A DNA stretch of 42,335 nucleotides, taken from assembly GCF_001005295.1 (NCBI RefSeq), contig NZ_LBMK01000005.1, positions 415,811 to 458,145 on the forward strand. Reading direction: 5' to 3'. The translations under genes and the position numbers were made by a program. Shown here one piece after another: positions 25,017 through 32,172 of the stretch (positions within the stretch are counted from its first letter, which is position 1; each line of letters starts with the position of its first letter). Under the pieces are notes generated by a model, which was not told the DNA's origin, made no database searches, and worked only from the letters and a program-made list of their open reading frames with translations. The DNA comes from Streptomyces yangpuensis. Lineage in GTDB: Bacteria > Actinomycetota > Actinomycetes > Streptomycetales > Streptomycetaceae.

Positions 25017-25958
25017 GAACACGGACAGGCCCGTCAGGGTCGTGAAGCGGTCCAGCGCCGCGACGCCCGCGACCGAGTTCCCGCGGGCGTCCAGGCCCGG
25101 GCTCCACACGGCGAGCGTGCACCGGCCCGGGACGACGGCGACGATCCCGCCGCCCACCCCGCTCTTGCCGGGCAGCCCGACGCGGTAGGCGAACTCGCCC
25201 GCCGCGTCGTAGGTCCCGCAGGTCATCATCACCGCGTTGACCTGCTTGGCCTCGCTGCGCGTCAGCAGCCGCGAGCCGTCGGCGCGCAGCCCGTGCCGGG
25301 CCAGGAACCGTCCGGCGCGCGCCAGGTCGGCGCAGCTCATCTCGATCGAGCACTGCCAGAAGTAGTGCTCCAGCAGCGCCGGCACCGGGTTGTCGATGTT
25401 CCCGTACGAGGCCATGAAGTGGGCCAGGGCCGCGTTGCGGTCCCCGTGGCCCTGCTCGGACGCGGCCACCTCGGCGTCGAACCCTATGTCCGGGTTCTGG
25501 CTCTCCTGCCGCAGGAACTCCAGCACTTCGCTGCTCGCGTCGCCCGTCAGCGTCTGGAGCCGGTCGGTGACCACGAGGGCGCCCGCGTTGATGAACGGAT
25601 TGCGCGGAATGCCGTTCTCGTACTCCAGCTGCACGAGCGAGTTGAACGGATTGCCCGAGGGCTCCCGGCCGACCCGCTCCCACAGGCTGTCGCCCCCCTC
25701 GGCCAGGGCCAGCGCCAGCGCGAAGACCTTGGTGATCGACTGGGCGGAGAAGGGCACCTGCCAGTCCCCCACCCCGAAGACGTTCCCGTCGAGATCGGCG
25801 ATCGCCATCCCGAACTGCCCCGGGTCCACGGCGGCGAGCGCCGGGATGTACTCCGCGGGCGTGCCGCTGCCCAGCAGCGGGGCGATGTCGGCGGCGATCC
25901 GCTCCAGCAGGGGCTTGTAGTCCGTGGACACGGCGTCGGGCGGCAGGGCGTGGGGCAC
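25014..25958 (-). CDS. glsA: Glutaminase (serine-dependent, GlsA type)
   Basis: Hydrolyses glutamine to glutamate and ammonia; 314 aa, the usual size of bacterial glutaminases with a beta-lactamase-like fold. The catalytic Ser-x-x-Lys is seen as Ser74/Lys77 in FSAQSITKVFALA. Further signatures are GREPSGNPFNS, NPFINAGALVVTD and GLPGKSGVGGGIVAVVPG. The chosen GTG at 25958 lies 5 bp after the menG stop, with AAGGA within the menG 3' end as its ribosome-binding site, so the two genes are probably co-transcribed. An in-frame start further upstream would run through menG and is unlikely; VSTDYKPLL (GTG, 10 codons in) is an alternative. Confidence 0.92.
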   Translation of the reverse strand: MPHALPPDAVSTDYKPLLERIAADIAPLLGSGTPAEYIPALAAVDPGQFGMAIADLDGNVFGVGDWQVPFSAQSITKVFALALALAEGGDSLWERVGREPSGNPFNSLVQLEYENGIPRNPFINAGALVVTDRLQTLTGDASSEVLEFLRQESQNPDIGFDAEVAASEQGHGDRNAALAHFMASYGNIDNPVPALLEHYFWQCSIEMSCADLARAGRFLARHGLRADGSRLLTRSEAKQVNAVMMTCGTYDAAGEFAYRVGLPGKSGVGGGIVAVVPGRCTLAVWSPGLDARGNSVAGVAALDRFTTLTGLSVF

Positions 25959-25963
25959 GGCGG

Positions 25964-26656
25964 TCAGTCCTTGGTTCCTCTGTGCAGCGCGACGATGCCG
26001 CCGCTGAGGTTGCGCCAGGCGACCTTGGACCAGCCGGCCTTCTGCAGCAGGGCGGCCAGCGCCGGCTGGTCGGGCCATTCACGGATGGACTCGGCCAGGT
26101 ACACGTACGCGTCGGGGTTGGACGACACGGCGCGGGCGACGGGCGGCAGCGCCCGCATCAGGTACTCGGTGTAGACGGTCCGCAGCGGCGCCCAGGTGGG
26201 CTGCGAGAACTCGCAGATCACGACCTGCCCGCCGGGCTTGGTCACCCGGTACAGCTCGCGCAGCGCCGCGTCGGTGTCCTGGACGTTGCGCAGGCCGAAG
26301 GAGATCGTCACCGTGTCGAAGACGTCGTCCTTGAACGGCAGCCTCGTCGCGTCGCCCGCGGTCAGCGGAAGCCAGGCGTTGCGCTTCTTGCCCTCCATGA
26401 GCATGCCCAGGGAGAAGTCGCACGGGACCACGTACGCGCCCGTCGCAGCGAAGGGCAGCGAGGACGTCGCCGTACCGGCGGCCAGGTCGAGGACCTTCTG
26501 TCCGGGGCGCGCGTCGACCGCCCTGGCGACCTCCTTGCGCCACACCCGGTCCTGGCCGAGCGAGAGGACGTCGTTGGTCAGGTCGTAGTTCGCCGCGACC
26601 CTGTCGAACATGGAGGCGACTTCGTGCGGCTGCTTGTCCAGGGATGCCCTTGTCAC
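25964..26656 (-). CDS. menG: Demethylmenaquinone methyltransferase
   Basis: SAM-dependent C-methyltransferase of 230 aa, of the UbiE/MenG family. It performs the last ring methylation, turning demethylmenaquinone into menaquinone, probably at the membrane surface. Motif I is VLDLAAGTATSSLPFA (about residues 47-62); the family signatures are FDRVAANYDLTNDVLSLGQDRVWRKEV near the N terminus and FGLRNVQDTDAALRELYRVTKPGGQVVICEFSQP. The start is GTG 26656 with GAGGGG about 10 nt upstream. Menaquinone is the electron acceptor of the complex I encoded nearby, so the context fits well. The glutaminase gene follows 5 bp later. Confidence 0.95.
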   Translation of the reverse strand: MTRASLDKQPHEVASMFDRVAANYDLTNDVLSLGQDRVWRKEVARAVDARPGQKVLDLAAGTATSSLPFAATGAYVVPCDFSLGMLMEGKKRNAWLPLTAGDATRLPFKDDVFDTVTISFGLRNVQDTDAALRELYRVTKPGGQVVICEFSQPTWAPLRTVYTEYLMRALPPVARAVSSNPDAYVYLAESIREWPDQPALAALLQKAGWSKVAWRNLSGGIVALHRGTKD

Positions 26657-26822
26657 TGGCGTTCGCCCCTCGTGTTGCGATGCGGATCGGCGGGTACGTC
26701 CCCATCCTCTCAGGCCACACCCGCCCGGGCGGCGCGGGCTCCGCCGTACCGCGCCGTACCGGCCCCGTACCCGACCGTAGAACTGGTCCGAAGGACAGTT
26801 ACGCTGCTACGTCGCATGCGCG

Positions 26823-26852
26823 TTGACTGCCAGGGTGCGGCCCGGTGAGGGT
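26823..26852 (+). promoter_or_regulatory. Candidate promoter of the DUF3152 gene
   Basis: TTGACT (26823-26828), 18-nt spacer, GAGGGT (26847-26852). It resembles a housekeeping-sigma promoter and would give a leader of about 63 nt. The 265-bp divergent gap with menG (26657-26921) shows no other convincing element. Confidence 0.4.
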
Positions 26853-26921
26853 CACCCACCGGATCAGAACCGCAACCGTGGGCGGGTCCGGCAGTGGCCG
26901 CCACGAACAGGAAGCTTCACG

Positions 26922-27827
26922 ATGCCGGCAGGCCATTCCACCGGTCGTTCCCGCCGTGACGGCCCGCGCGCCAGGCGCCGGGCCGCGCGGCGCAGGCGGC
27001 TGCGGCGCACGATCCTCATCGGCTCGGCGGCCCTCGTCGCCGTCTCGGCGACCGCCTACGCGCTGCTCCCCGAGGACGAGAGCACCACCGCAGCCAAGGG
27101 CCGCACCGCCTCCCGGACCGACGCACCGGACGGGGAGGGCACCGACGCCGCGGGGAACCCGCTCCCGCAGGGCGGCGCGAAGTCCCCCGAGGCCAAGCCG
27201 TCCCCCGCCGCGCCCTCGCCGCAGCCCGCCTCGCCCTCGCCGTCCACCGGCGCTCCCGCGACGCCGGGCAAGCCCGGCACCTTCGCCGGCTCGACCGGCT
27301 CCGGCGGCGTGCAGGGCAAGGGGACGACCCGGCGCTGGCGGCTGGAGGTCGAGGACGGCAGCGGGGTCGACCCGGAGGCGGCCGCCCGCTCCGTCGAGGC
27401 GATCCTCGGCGATCCCCGCGGCTGGACCAAGGACCCGCGGTACGGCTTCCAGCTCGTGGGAGCGGGCCAGCCGGTGGACTTCACCGTCAAGATCGCCTCG
27501 CCCAAGACCACCGACCTGCTGTGCGACGTGGTCACCCCGGAGCTCATCGGGGAGACCAACTGCCGGGTCGGGCACACCGTGGTGGTGAACCTCAAGCGCT
27601 GGAAGGAGGGTTCGCCGCAGTTCCGCGGTTCCGTGGAGGAGTACCGGGCGCTGATCGTCAACCACGAGGTCGGGCACGAGATCGGCCGCGGCCACGAGGG
27701 CTGCCCGGGCCCCGGAAAGCCCGCCCCTGCGATGATGCAGCAGATCAAGGGCCTGGACGGATGCACCTCCAATGCCTGGCCGTTCGACGCGAACGGAACC
27801 TATCTGTCGGGTCCGTCCGTCCTCTAG
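26922..27827 (+). CDS. DUF3152 secreted/membrane-anchored zincin-like protein
   Basis: Protein of 301 aa. An arginine-rich start and the helix RTILIGSAALVAVSATAYALL (about 26-46) give either a signal peptide or a single anchor; a Pro/Ser/Ala-rich linker of about 75 residues follows. The globular C-terminal half is the actinobacterial DUF3152 domain and contains NHEVGHEIGRGHEGC, which fits the metzincin zinc motif HExxHxxGxxH exactly (His248, Glu249, His252, His258). A Met-Met pair at about 271-272 could form the Met-turn, and four Cys could pair outside the cell. It looks like an exported metalloprotease; substrate unknown. ATG 26922 follows AGGAAG by 8 nt. Confidence 0.88.
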   Translation: MPAGHSTGRSRRDGPRARRRAARRRRLRRTILIGSAALVAVSATAYALLPEDESTTAAKGRTASRTDAPDGEGTDAAGNPLPQGGAKSPEAKPSPAAPSPQPASPSPSTGAPATPGKPGTFAGSTGSGGVQGKGTTRRWRLEVEDGSGVDPEAAARSVEAILGDPRGWTKDPRYGFQLVGAGQPVDFTVKIASPKTTDLLCDVVTPELIGETNCRVGHTVVVNLKRWKEGSPQFRGSVEEYRALIVNHEVGHEIGRGHEGCPGPGKPAPAMMQQIKGLDGCTSNAWPFDANGTYLSGPSVL

Positions 27828-27877
27828 GGAAAGGACGGCCGACGGAGGGGCCGCCCGGGGGGTCGAGGAGTGGAACC

Positions 27878-28261
27878 GTGCGCGTCGTCAGCTTCAGCGT
27901 CCCATCGTGGTTCCCCTCGTACGAGGAGCCGGACGGGCCGCCCGCGCAGCACGGAAACCGGTCCTTCGAAGCGCTGCTGACCGAGCAGGAGTCCGCGGTG
28001 TTCCTGTGCCTGGCCACCGGCGCCTCCAACCGGGAACTCGCCGGGGAACTCCAACTGTCCGTCAGCACGGTCAAGTTCCACGTCGTGAACATACGGGCCA
28101 AGCTCGGCGGGATCAGCCGCCTCCAGGCCTGTCTGCTGGCCGCCCTCGCCCGGGAGGGCAGCAGACCGGCCGGCCTCCCGCCCCGCGAGCAGGCACCCGC
28201 CGCCGACGGGCCCCGCGCCGACCCGCTCAGCGGCGGCGGTGCAGCAGCCGTCCCCCGATGA
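27878..28261 (+). CDS. Stand-alone LuxR-type helix-turn-helix protein
   Basis: Short regulator of 127 aa. The only recognisable domain is a GerE/LuxR helix-turn-helix, LLTEQESAVFLCLATGASNRELAGELQLSVSTVKFHVVNIRAKLG (about 30-75). No receiver or ligand domain precedes it and the last 40 residues are Pro/Ala-rich. Single-domain LuxR proteins are often developmental or secondary-metabolism regulators, but nothing here identifies targets. The GTG at 27878 follows GAGGAG by 8 nt. It starts 50 bp after the DUF3152 gene and may be co-transcribed with it. Its last 35 bp overlap the convergent amidohydrolase-like gene. Confidence 0.8.
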   Translation: MRVVSFSVPSWFPSYEEPDGPPAQHGNRSFEALLTEQESAVFLCLATGASNRELAGELQLSVSTVKFHVVNIRAKLGGISRLQACLLAALAREGSRPAGLPPREQAPAADGPRADPLSGGGAAAVPR

Positions 28262-28871
28262 CCGTGGCCACGCACGTGGTCGCGCCCCGCGCCAGCAGCT
28301 CGGCCTCGTCCGCCACCGCGAACACCGCGAAGCGCGCCGCCGCGCCCGGCTCCAGCACCCCGTGGAAGGCCTCCGCCGCCGACGCCCGGCCCGCGAACGG
28401 ATCCAGGGCCGGCCGCCCCTCGTAGGGCGCCGGCGGCAGGATCGTCAGGCCCGACCGGGACAGCGCCGTGCGCACCGCCGCGACCGTGAAGCGGCCGCAC
28501 ACCGCCACCACCCCGCGGGCCAGCAGCCGCTGCGTGCCGCGCCGTGCGCTGTTGCCCCACCGCGCCTCGGTCATCTTCAGGGCGTCCAGCGCCTCCGCGC
28601 CGCTGATCGGGTCCGCGCCGAGCTCCGTGACCTCGTACGGGTCGTCCGGGTAGTACGTCCGCTCCAGCAGCTCGTCCGCCCCGCGCACCAGCAGCCCCGG
28701 GGTGAGCACCCCGGGCCAGCGGCGGACCCGGGCGTGCGAATGGGCCGCGCCGAGCTCCTCGTACGGACCCACCCGGGCGATCCGGTCCCCCTCGACGAGG
28801 ACCGCACCGCCTTCCAGCGGCGCGGATCCCGGTCCGGTGACGAGGAGTTCGGCGGCGTGCAGCGTCAGCAT
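28227..28871 (-). CDS. Amidohydrolase-like protein lacking metal ligands, linked to mqnC
   Basis: Protein of 214 aa. The N terminus, LLVTGPGSAPLEGGAVLVEGDRIARVGPYEEL, resembles the beta-sandwich opening of imidazolonepropionase and other cyclic amidohydrolases, and the C terminus (FAVADEAELLARGATTCVATVIGGRLLHRR) resembles their closing strands. The TIM-barrel core is reduced and the usual HxH metal-binding strand is replaced by VLTPGLLVRGADELL, so I see no catalytic metal site. It begins 14 bp after mqnC, so it is almost surely in the same transcript. Its 3' end overlaps the convergent LuxR-type gene by 35 bp. Function unknown; a binding or auxiliary role in futalosine metabolism is only a guess. 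Confidence 0.75.
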   Translation of the reverse strand: MLTLHAAELLVTGPGSAPLEGGAVLVEGDRIARVGPYEELGAAHSHARVRRWPGVLTPGLLVRGADELLERTYYPDDPYEVTELGADPISGAEALDALKMTEARWGNSARRGTQRLLARGVVAVCGRFTVAAVRTALSRSGLTILPPAPYEGRPALDPFAGRASAAEAFHGVLEPGAAARFAVFAVADEAELLARGATTCVATVIGGRLLHRRR

Positions 28872-28885
28872 CGTGTCGCCACGCG

Positions 28886-30085
28886 TCAGTTCGCGGAGAT
28901 GAGCTTCAGCTCGGGGTGCGCGGTGCCGCCCTCGATGGCGGTGGAGGAGATGTGCGAGACGACGCGGTCGTCGGCCGGGTCGTTCGCCGGGTCGTCGTGC
29001 ACCAGGAGGTGCTCGTACGTCGTCGCGCGCTGCGCCGGCGTACGGCCCGCCTTGCGGATCAGGTCGATGATCTCCTGGCGGTTGGAGCGGTGCTTGGCGC
29101 CGGCCGAGGAGACGACGTTCTCCTCCAGCATGATCGAGCCGAGGTCGTCCGCGCCGTAGTGCAGCGAGAGCTGGCCCGCCTCCTTGCCGACGGTCAGCCA
29201 GGAGCCCTGGATGTGGGCGATGTTGTCGAGGAACAGGCGCGCGATCGCGATCATGCGCAGGTACTCGAAGATCGTCGCCTGGGTCCGGCCCTTGAGGTGG
29301 TTGTTCTCGGGCTGGTAGGTGTACGGGATGAAGGCGCGGAAGCCGCCCGTGCGGTCCTGCGTGTCCCGGATCATCGCGATGTGCTCGATGCGCTCGGCGT
29401 TGGTCTCGCCGGTGCCCATCAGCATGGTGGAGGTGGACTCCACACCCAGCTTGTGGGCGATCTCCATGATCTCCAGCCAGCGCTCGCCGGACTCCTTGAG
29501 CGGGGCGATCGCCTTGCGCGGCCGGGCCGGCAGCAGCTCGGCGCCGGCGCCCGCGAAGGAGTCGAGGCCGGCGGCGTGGATCCGCCGGATGGCCTCCTCG
29601 GCGGAGACGCCGGAGATCCGGGCCATGTGCTCGACCTCGGACGCGCCGAGGGAGTGGATGACCAGCTGCGGGAAGTCCTTCTTGATGGCGGAGAAGTGGT
29701 GCTCGTAGTACTCGACGCCGTAGTCCGGGTGGTGCCCGCCCTGGAACATGATCTGCGTGCCGCCGAGCTCGACGGTCTCCGCGCAGCGGCGCAGGATGTC
29801 GTCGAGGTCGCGGGACCAGCCCTTCTTCGTGTCTTTGGGGGCCGCGTAGAAGGCGCAGAACTTGCACGCCGTGACGCACACGTTCGTGTAGTTGATGTTC
29901 CGCTCGATGATGTACGTCGCGATGTGCTCGGTACCGGCGTAGCGGCGGCGGCGCACCGCGTCGGCCGCCTGCCCCAGCGCGTGCAGCGGCGCGTGGCGGT
30001 AGAGGTCGAGCGCCTCTTCCTTGGTGATCCGGCCCCCCGCGGCGGCGCGGTCGAGGACAGACTGGAGAACGGCCTGGTCGGTCAC
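28886..30085 (-). CDS. mqnC: Cyclic dehypoxanthinyl futalosine synthase
   Basis: Radical SAM enzyme of the futalosine menaquinone pathway, 399 aa. It cyclises dehypoxanthine futalosine to form the second ring. The radical SAM cluster ligands are Cys70, Cys74 and Cys77 in NVCVTACKFCAFY; IMFQGGHHPDYGVEYYEHHF, IHSLGASEVEHMARISG and FIPYTYQPENNHLKG are family hallmarks. It starts at GTG 30085 with AAAGG upstream. A TAGGCT -10 at 30136-30141 suggests its own promoter after the kinase gene. Together with mqnA in the same window it shows that this organism makes menaquinone by the futalosine route, not the classical MenBCDEF route. Confidence 0.96.
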   Translation of the reverse strand: MTDQAVLQSVLDRAAAGGRITKEEALDLYRHAPLHALGQAADAVRRRRYAGTEHIATYIIERNINYTNVCVTACKFCAFYAAPKDTKKGWSRDLDDILRRCAETVELGGTQIMFQGGHHPDYGVEYYEHHFSAIKKDFPQLVIHSLGASEVEHMARISGVSAEEAIRRIHAAGLDSFAGAGAELLPARPRKAIAPLKESGERWLEIMEIAHKLGVESTSTMLMGTGETNAERIEHIAMIRDTQDRTGGFRAFIPYTYQPENNHLKGRTQATIFEYLRMIAIARLFLDNIAHIQGSWLTVGKEAGQLSLHYGADDLGSIMLEENVVSSAGAKHRSNRQEIIDLIRKAGRTPAQRATTYEHLLVHDDPANDPADDRVVSHISSTAIEGGTAHPELKLISAN

Positions 30086-30135
30086 CGGGAGTCACCTTTC
30101 GGCGGTGTGTCTGTGTTCAAGGTCCGGACCGATCC

Positions 30136-30141
30136 AGCCTA
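30136..30141 (-). promoter_or_regulatory. mqnC: Candidate -10 box of mqnC
   Basis: TAGGCT on the minus strand, about 50 nt before the mqnC GTG, within the 78-bp gap after the kinase gene. The -35 is weak. Confidence 0.4.
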
Positions 30142-30163
30142 CGCCAGGGCCCGGCGGCGGATT

Positions 30164-31957
30164 TCAGGGGCTGCGGGTGAGGTCGCCTTCGGGGTTTCCG
30201 GCCGGGGAGTCACCCGACTTGTAGTGCAGGGTCCCGTTCTCGTTGAGGGTGAAGCGCTCGTTCGTGGAGCCGTTGGAGCACAGGCCGGGCGCCGGGTTGG
30301 GACCGGCGGAGGTGTCCAGGACCAGGGTGCGGTCCGTCGCCGAGACGAGCCTCCAGTCCCCGCCGCAGTCGGTGCCGAGGACGGGGATGATCGACTTGTC
30401 GCGGCCGACGATCTCACCGACCCGGCCCGCCTTGATGGTGATCTCGAACTCGGTGGTCAGGCGCGCGTTGGTGGTGACGGTGCCCTTCCACGTGCCGATG
30501 AGCCCCTGGGGGACGTCGGTACGGGTCCCGGCCGCGGGCGACGCGGGGCTCGCCTTCGGCTCCGGGGCCGAGGCGCCCGGGGCCGGCGAGGAGGCGGAGG
30601 GGTGCGCGCCGGCGCCGGCCGCGTCACGCCGCTCGCCGCCCTGCCCGGGCAGCAGTTCCAGGAAGTAGATCCCGCCGGACAGCACCGCCAGGACGGCCGC
30701 GGCGGCCAGCACGAGGGTGCAGCTGAACCGGCGCCCGGCGGCGCTGACGCTGACCTGCCGCCCGCCGGCGGCGGTCCGCGGCGGCGGCACCGCGCCCGCC
30801 CCGGGGGCCGCGCCGGCGGTCTCGGTGGGGCTGCCGTACGGGCCCGCGGCCGGGAGTGCGTACGGGGAGCCCGCGCCCTGGCCCCCGTACGAGGGGTCCG
30901 GCGCCCCGAAGCCGGCGCCCGGGCCCGCGGGGGTGTACGTCCCGGCGGTGAACGGCACCGGGCCGGAGGCGGCCTCCGGGACGGCCGGGCCGGCGACTCC
31001 GGCTGCGGCTGCGATTCCGGCAGAGGCCCCGGCCGGGGCCGGGCCGGCGTCCGCGGGGTCCTCGGAGGACTCGGCGTCCAGGTCGAGCAGGGCCACCGCG
31101 GCCCGGCTGGCCGCCTCGACCAGCGGGGCGGGGAGCCAGCCGGGAGCACCGAGGGCCCCGCCGAGGGCATCGGCGACCGCATCGGGGGCGGGCCGGTCGG
31201 CGGCCGTCTTGGCCAGGCAGGCCTCGATCAGGTCGCGGAGGTCACCGGCCGGGAGCTCGCCGAGCTCGGGCGGCTCGTGGACCACCTTGTAGAGGAGCGT
31301 GGCCGAGTTGTCCCCGCTGAAGGGCGGCCGGCCGGTCGCCGCGAAGGCCAGCACCGCGCCGAGCGAGAACACGTCCGCGGCCCCGGTGATCCCCTTGCCG
31401 AGGATCTGCTCGGGCGACATGTAGCCGGGCGAGCCGACGGAGACGCCGGTGGAGGTCAGCGAGGCGGTGCCGTCCGTGGCCCGCGCGATCCCGAAGTCGA
31501 TCAGCCGCGGCCCGTCGAGGGTGAGCATCACGTTCGACGGTTTCACGTCCCGGTGGACCAGGCCCAGGCCGTGCACGGCCACCAGGGCGCGTGCCAGCCC
31601 CGCGCCGATGGCCCGAACCGAGGGCTCGGGGAGCGGCCCGTGCGCGGCGAGCGCGCGGTCCAGGGAGGGGCCCGCCACGTATCCGGTGGCCACCCATGGG
31701 ACCGGGGCCTCCGGGTCCGCGTCCAGCACCGGGGCGGTCCACTCGCCGCCGACCCGCCGGGCCGCCTCGACCTCGCGGCGGAAGCGGGTCCGGAACTCCT
31801 CGTCGGAGGCGAAGTGCGGGTGCACGATCTTGACGGCGACGGTCCGGCCGCCCGCACTGCGGCCCAGGTAGACACGGCCCATGCCGCCCGCGCCGAGCCG
31901 GCCGAGCAACCGGTACGCGCCGATGGTGCGCGGCTCACCGGCTTCGAGCGGATGCAT
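30164..31957 (-). CDS. Membrane serine/threonine protein kinase (PknB type)
   Basis: Eukaryotic-like kinase of 597 aa. The kinase domain (about 13-275) has the glycine loop LGAGGMGRVY, catalytic Lys43 (TVAVKIV), HRDVKPSNVML (about 135), IDFGIA (about 155) and GSPGYMSPEQILG, so it should be active. A Pro/Ala/Gly-rich linker of about 130 residues leads to one transmembrane helix (LVLAAAAVLAVLSGGIYFLELL, about 412-434). The extracellular part of about 160 residues has a Ser/Pro stalk and a compact domain starting LIGTWKGTVTTNARLTTEFEI with two Cys; no PASTA repeats are seen. ATG 31957 is chosen because GGGGGA precedes it; a GTG at 31999 is in frame. It lies upstream of mqnC on the same strand. 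Signal and substrates unknown. Confidence 0.93.
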   Translation of the reverse strand: MHPLEAGEPRTIGAYRLLGRLGAGGMGRVYLGRSAGGRTVAVKIVHPHFASDEEFRTRFRREVEAARRVGGEWTAPVLDADPEAPVPWVATGYVAGPSLDRALAAHGPLPEPSVRAIGAGLARALVAVHGLGLVHRDVKPSNVMLTLDGPRLIDFGIARATDGTASLTSTGVSVGSPGYMSPEQILGKGITGAADVFSLGAVLAFAATGRPPFSGDNSATLLYKVVHEPPELGELPAGDLRDLIEACLAKTAADRPAPDAVADALGGALGAPGWLPAPLVEAASRAAVALLDLDAESSEDPADAGPAPAGASAGIAAAAGVAGPAVPEAASGPVPFTAGTYTPAGPGAGFGAPDPSYGGQGAGSPYALPAAGPYGSPTETAGAAPGAGAVPPPRTAAGGRQVSVSAAGRRFSCTLVLAAAAVLAVLSGGIYFLELLPGQGGERRDAAGAGAHPSASSPAPGASAPEPKASPASPAAGTRTDVPQGLIGTWKGTVTTNARLTTEFEITIKAGRVGEIVGRDKSIIPVLGTDCGGDWRLVSATDRTLVLDTSAGPNPAPGLCSNGSTNERFTLNENGTLHYKSGDSPAGNPEGDLTRSP

Positions 31958-32013
31958 CCCGTCCCCCAATTCCCCGTGATCCCGGGCGTCTTGTGACACC
32001 CCGGCCGAGCAGC

Positions 32014-32019
32014 AGCCTA
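32014..32019 (-). promoter_or_regulatory. Candidate -10 box of the kinase gene
   Basis: TAGGCT on the minus strand, 56 nt before the ATG at 31957. It supports that ATG over the GTG at 31999, which would be left with only about 8 nt of leader. The 215-bp gap to mqnA holds nothing else that I can name. Confidence 0.4.
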
Positions 32020-32172
32020 GGGGGTGCCTTGCCGATCATGCCGGGGAGAGGGGCGGGGCGTCACTCTTTTGCATTTCCCCGTGCCGGTGGAGGAATGCGG
32101 AAAGGACGGGAATTCCCGGGAAACCGGGCATTCAGCTGCCGGGCACTTCGGATCAACCGGCGGTAAAGCCGG

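Noticed and set aside
31958..31999. GTG at 31999 as the start of the Ser/Thr kinase
   Set aside because: The -10 box at 32014-32019 would leave almost no leader, and the ATG at 31957 has a G-rich ribosome-binding site and begins directly before the kinase fold.
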